Assembly (NCBI GenBank): GCA_947632175.1
Contig: CANROC010000026.1
Location: forward strand, 1 to 34,255
Length of the DNA: 34,255 nucleotides
From: an uncultured Oscillospiraceae bacterium
GTDB lineage: Bacteria; Bacillota; Clostridia; Oscillospirales; Oscillospiraceae
Direction of reading: 5' to 3'
Positions 33,166 to 34,255 of the stretch are shown piece after piece. The notes below the pieces were generated by a model. That model did not search any database. It saw nothing but the letters and a program-made list of their open reading frames with translations, and was not told the origin of the DNA. Position numbers and translations under genes: made by a program. The first letter of the stretch is position 1, and each line of letters begins with the position of its first letter.

Positions 33166-34181
33166 TACATTTTTAACAGCAATTTTGTCTTTTGCTTGAC
33201 ACAAGGGTGGCGGAGGTCATGGAAACGGATGTCCGGAAGCCCCGCGCTCTTGAGGATGACCTTCAGCCGGTGGTAGGCGGAGCTTGGGACCACTGGCTCG
33301 GCGGGATTTCGGAGGCTTGGAAATATCCATTCGCTGACGGCGGACTTCCGCCGCTCTTTGAGAACCTCCAGAGTGCTCGACGGCAGGAGGATCGTCCGCA
33401 TCCCCTTCTCCGTCTTTGTCTCTCCGACCTCCAGTTCTCCGCCGGGGCCCTTCTTCACGGTGCGCCGGACGGTCAGCCTGCCGCCTGTCTCGTCCAGGTC
33501 CGACCACTTGAGCCCACAGATTTCGCCCCGGCGGAGGCCCGTGGTCATCTCCGTGTAGAAGAAGTCGTACCAGACAGGTTCCGCCCGGATGGCGTCCATG
33601 AAGCGGTCCAGCTGTTCCTCGTTCAGGATCGCCTTGGGCGCGTAGTTGGCCTTGGGGACCTTCGTGCCGTTCGTGGGATTTCGGGAGATGAGCCGCGCGC
33701 TGACCGCCGCGTCCATGATCTCGTGGAGGAGCAGGTGCGCCTTGCGAACGGTGGAGTCGGCGATGGGCACCACCTCCCCGCCCCGCTCCACCCTCCGGCG
33801 TTTGAGGGCGTTGTAGAACCGCTGCACGTCCTTTTGCCGGATGACCCGGAGCTGCCTGTCGCCCAGGGCAGGGGCGATGTAGCTTTTGATAAGGCTCCGA
33901 TACCTCCGCACGGTGCTGGGCCTCAGTGTCGGCTCGGCGTACTCGGCGAGCCACCTCTCCGCCCATTCCTCCAGCGTCATGTCGCAGTCCGTGACCTCCA
34001 CGCCACGGTACTCGTCGATGAGTGTGTGGAGCTTTGGCATCAGCTCCTTCTGCGTTTTTGCGAATGCGGATTTGTAGATTGGCGTCCCGTCCGCCTTGTG
34101 CCCGATGACGATACGTCCTTCCCAACGACTATCCGTTCTCTTGCGCACGGTGCCGTCACCGTCTGGGCGCTTGTTGGCCAT
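33162..34181 (-). pseudogene. Tn916-type tyrosine integrase, C-terminally truncated
   Basis: 339 residues from MANKRPDGDGTV. The arm-binding N-terminal part (VRKRTDSRWEGRIVIG), the SAM-like domain (LEEWAERWLAEY), and the first half of the catalytic domain are present, with the first Arg in MTTGLRRGEICGLKWSDL and HDLRH near the end. After HDLRH (CAC at 33207-33209) the sequence changes to PCVKQKTKLLLKMY and stops. The normal continuation, with the LGH motif and the nucleophile Tyr, is missing. So the enzyme cannot be active. The break coincides with a sharp fall in GC at about 33206, marking a junction with foreign DNA. ATG 34181 is chosen over 34193 and 34214 from family starts. Confidence 0.85.
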
Positions 34182-34193
34182 AGTAATCACCAT

Positions 34194-34210
34194 GCCGGTG
34201 CGGCACCGGC
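34194..34210. repeat. GCCGGTG / CACCGGC hairpin at the integrase start
   Basis: A 7-bp perfect stem with a CGG loop, directly upstream of the integrase start codons. It could limit access to the start. Confidence 0.5.
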
Positions 34211-34221
34211 ACAAATAGGGA

Positions 34222-34254
34222 TGAAAACAGATGCCGCAAAATTATCTGTTTTCA
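34222..34254. repeat. 11-bp inverted repeat TGAAAACAGAT / ATCTGTTTTCA
   Basis: Perfect stem with an 11-nt loop, upstream of the integrase, at the window end. Could be a recombinase-binding site or terminator of a gene outside the window. Confidence 0.5.
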
Positions 34255-34255
34255 G

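Noticed and set aside
1-34255. CRISPR array, tRNA or rRNA genes
   Set aside because: No regularly spaced repeats and no cloverleaf or rRNA-like stretches were seen on reading both strands.

Overview
The window looks like accessory DNA from a high-GC gut Clostridia relative (Oscillospiraceae or Lachnospiraceae type). The evidence is the backbone genes typical of Firmicutes conjugative or mobilisable elements (large SNF2-type helicase, DUF3846, DUF3848/3849, MobC, relaxase), tandem large serine recombinases, strong AGGAGG ribosome sites and SLH-anchored surface proteins. No rRNA, tRNA or CRISPR array was seen. All family names come from reading the translations; no database search was run.

Layout. 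1-6120: part of a transfer module on the + strand: a 5'-truncated helicase, two DUF genes, mobC and a relaxase. An AT-rich gene on the - strand, resembling an HslV/proteasome-type Ntn hydrolase, sits between mobC and the relaxase. 6189-21229: a - strand block of very large secreted surface proteins. In transcription order these are an InlB-repeat N-terminal part with a signal peptide, a 2-kb-codon continuation in the -1 frame ending in three SLH domains, and a 2320-residue S8 subtilase also ending in SLH domains. The first two are separated by a stop codon that lies just after a perfect U_UUU_UUC slippery heptamer and 5 nt upstream of a UUCG-capped stem, so a -1 frameshift would give one protein of about 2659 residues carrying both the export signal and the wall anchor. 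21243-21963: a hairpin-rich leader, then a complete tyrosine recombinase (21964-22791, -). 22831-24932: a long structured leader, a small sigma-like regulator, a SLOG/YpsA-like protein and an XRE regulator. 25052-26686: a tryptophanase-family beta-eliminating lyase with its own promoter. 26748-32764: a structured non-coding stretch, a MazF/PemK toxin, a DUF6870-like small protein and three large serine recombinases, the first broken by a one-base slip in an A6 run. 32769-34255: a small AT-rich gene pair and a Tn916-type tyrosine integrase that has lost its C-terminal catalytic residues.

How it may work together. The left part belongs to DNA transfer and the right part to site-specific recombination. 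Between them are cargo genes: surface proteins that could remodel adhesion or proteolysis at the cell wall, an enzyme that could release indole from tryptophan, and a proteasome-like protein of unknown role. Several broken backbone genes (helicase, integrase, first recombinase) suggest nested or decaying elements rather than one intact element. The most unusual signal is the frameshift site at 19200-19241. A homopolymer error or a slipped-strand phase switch are the main competing explanations.
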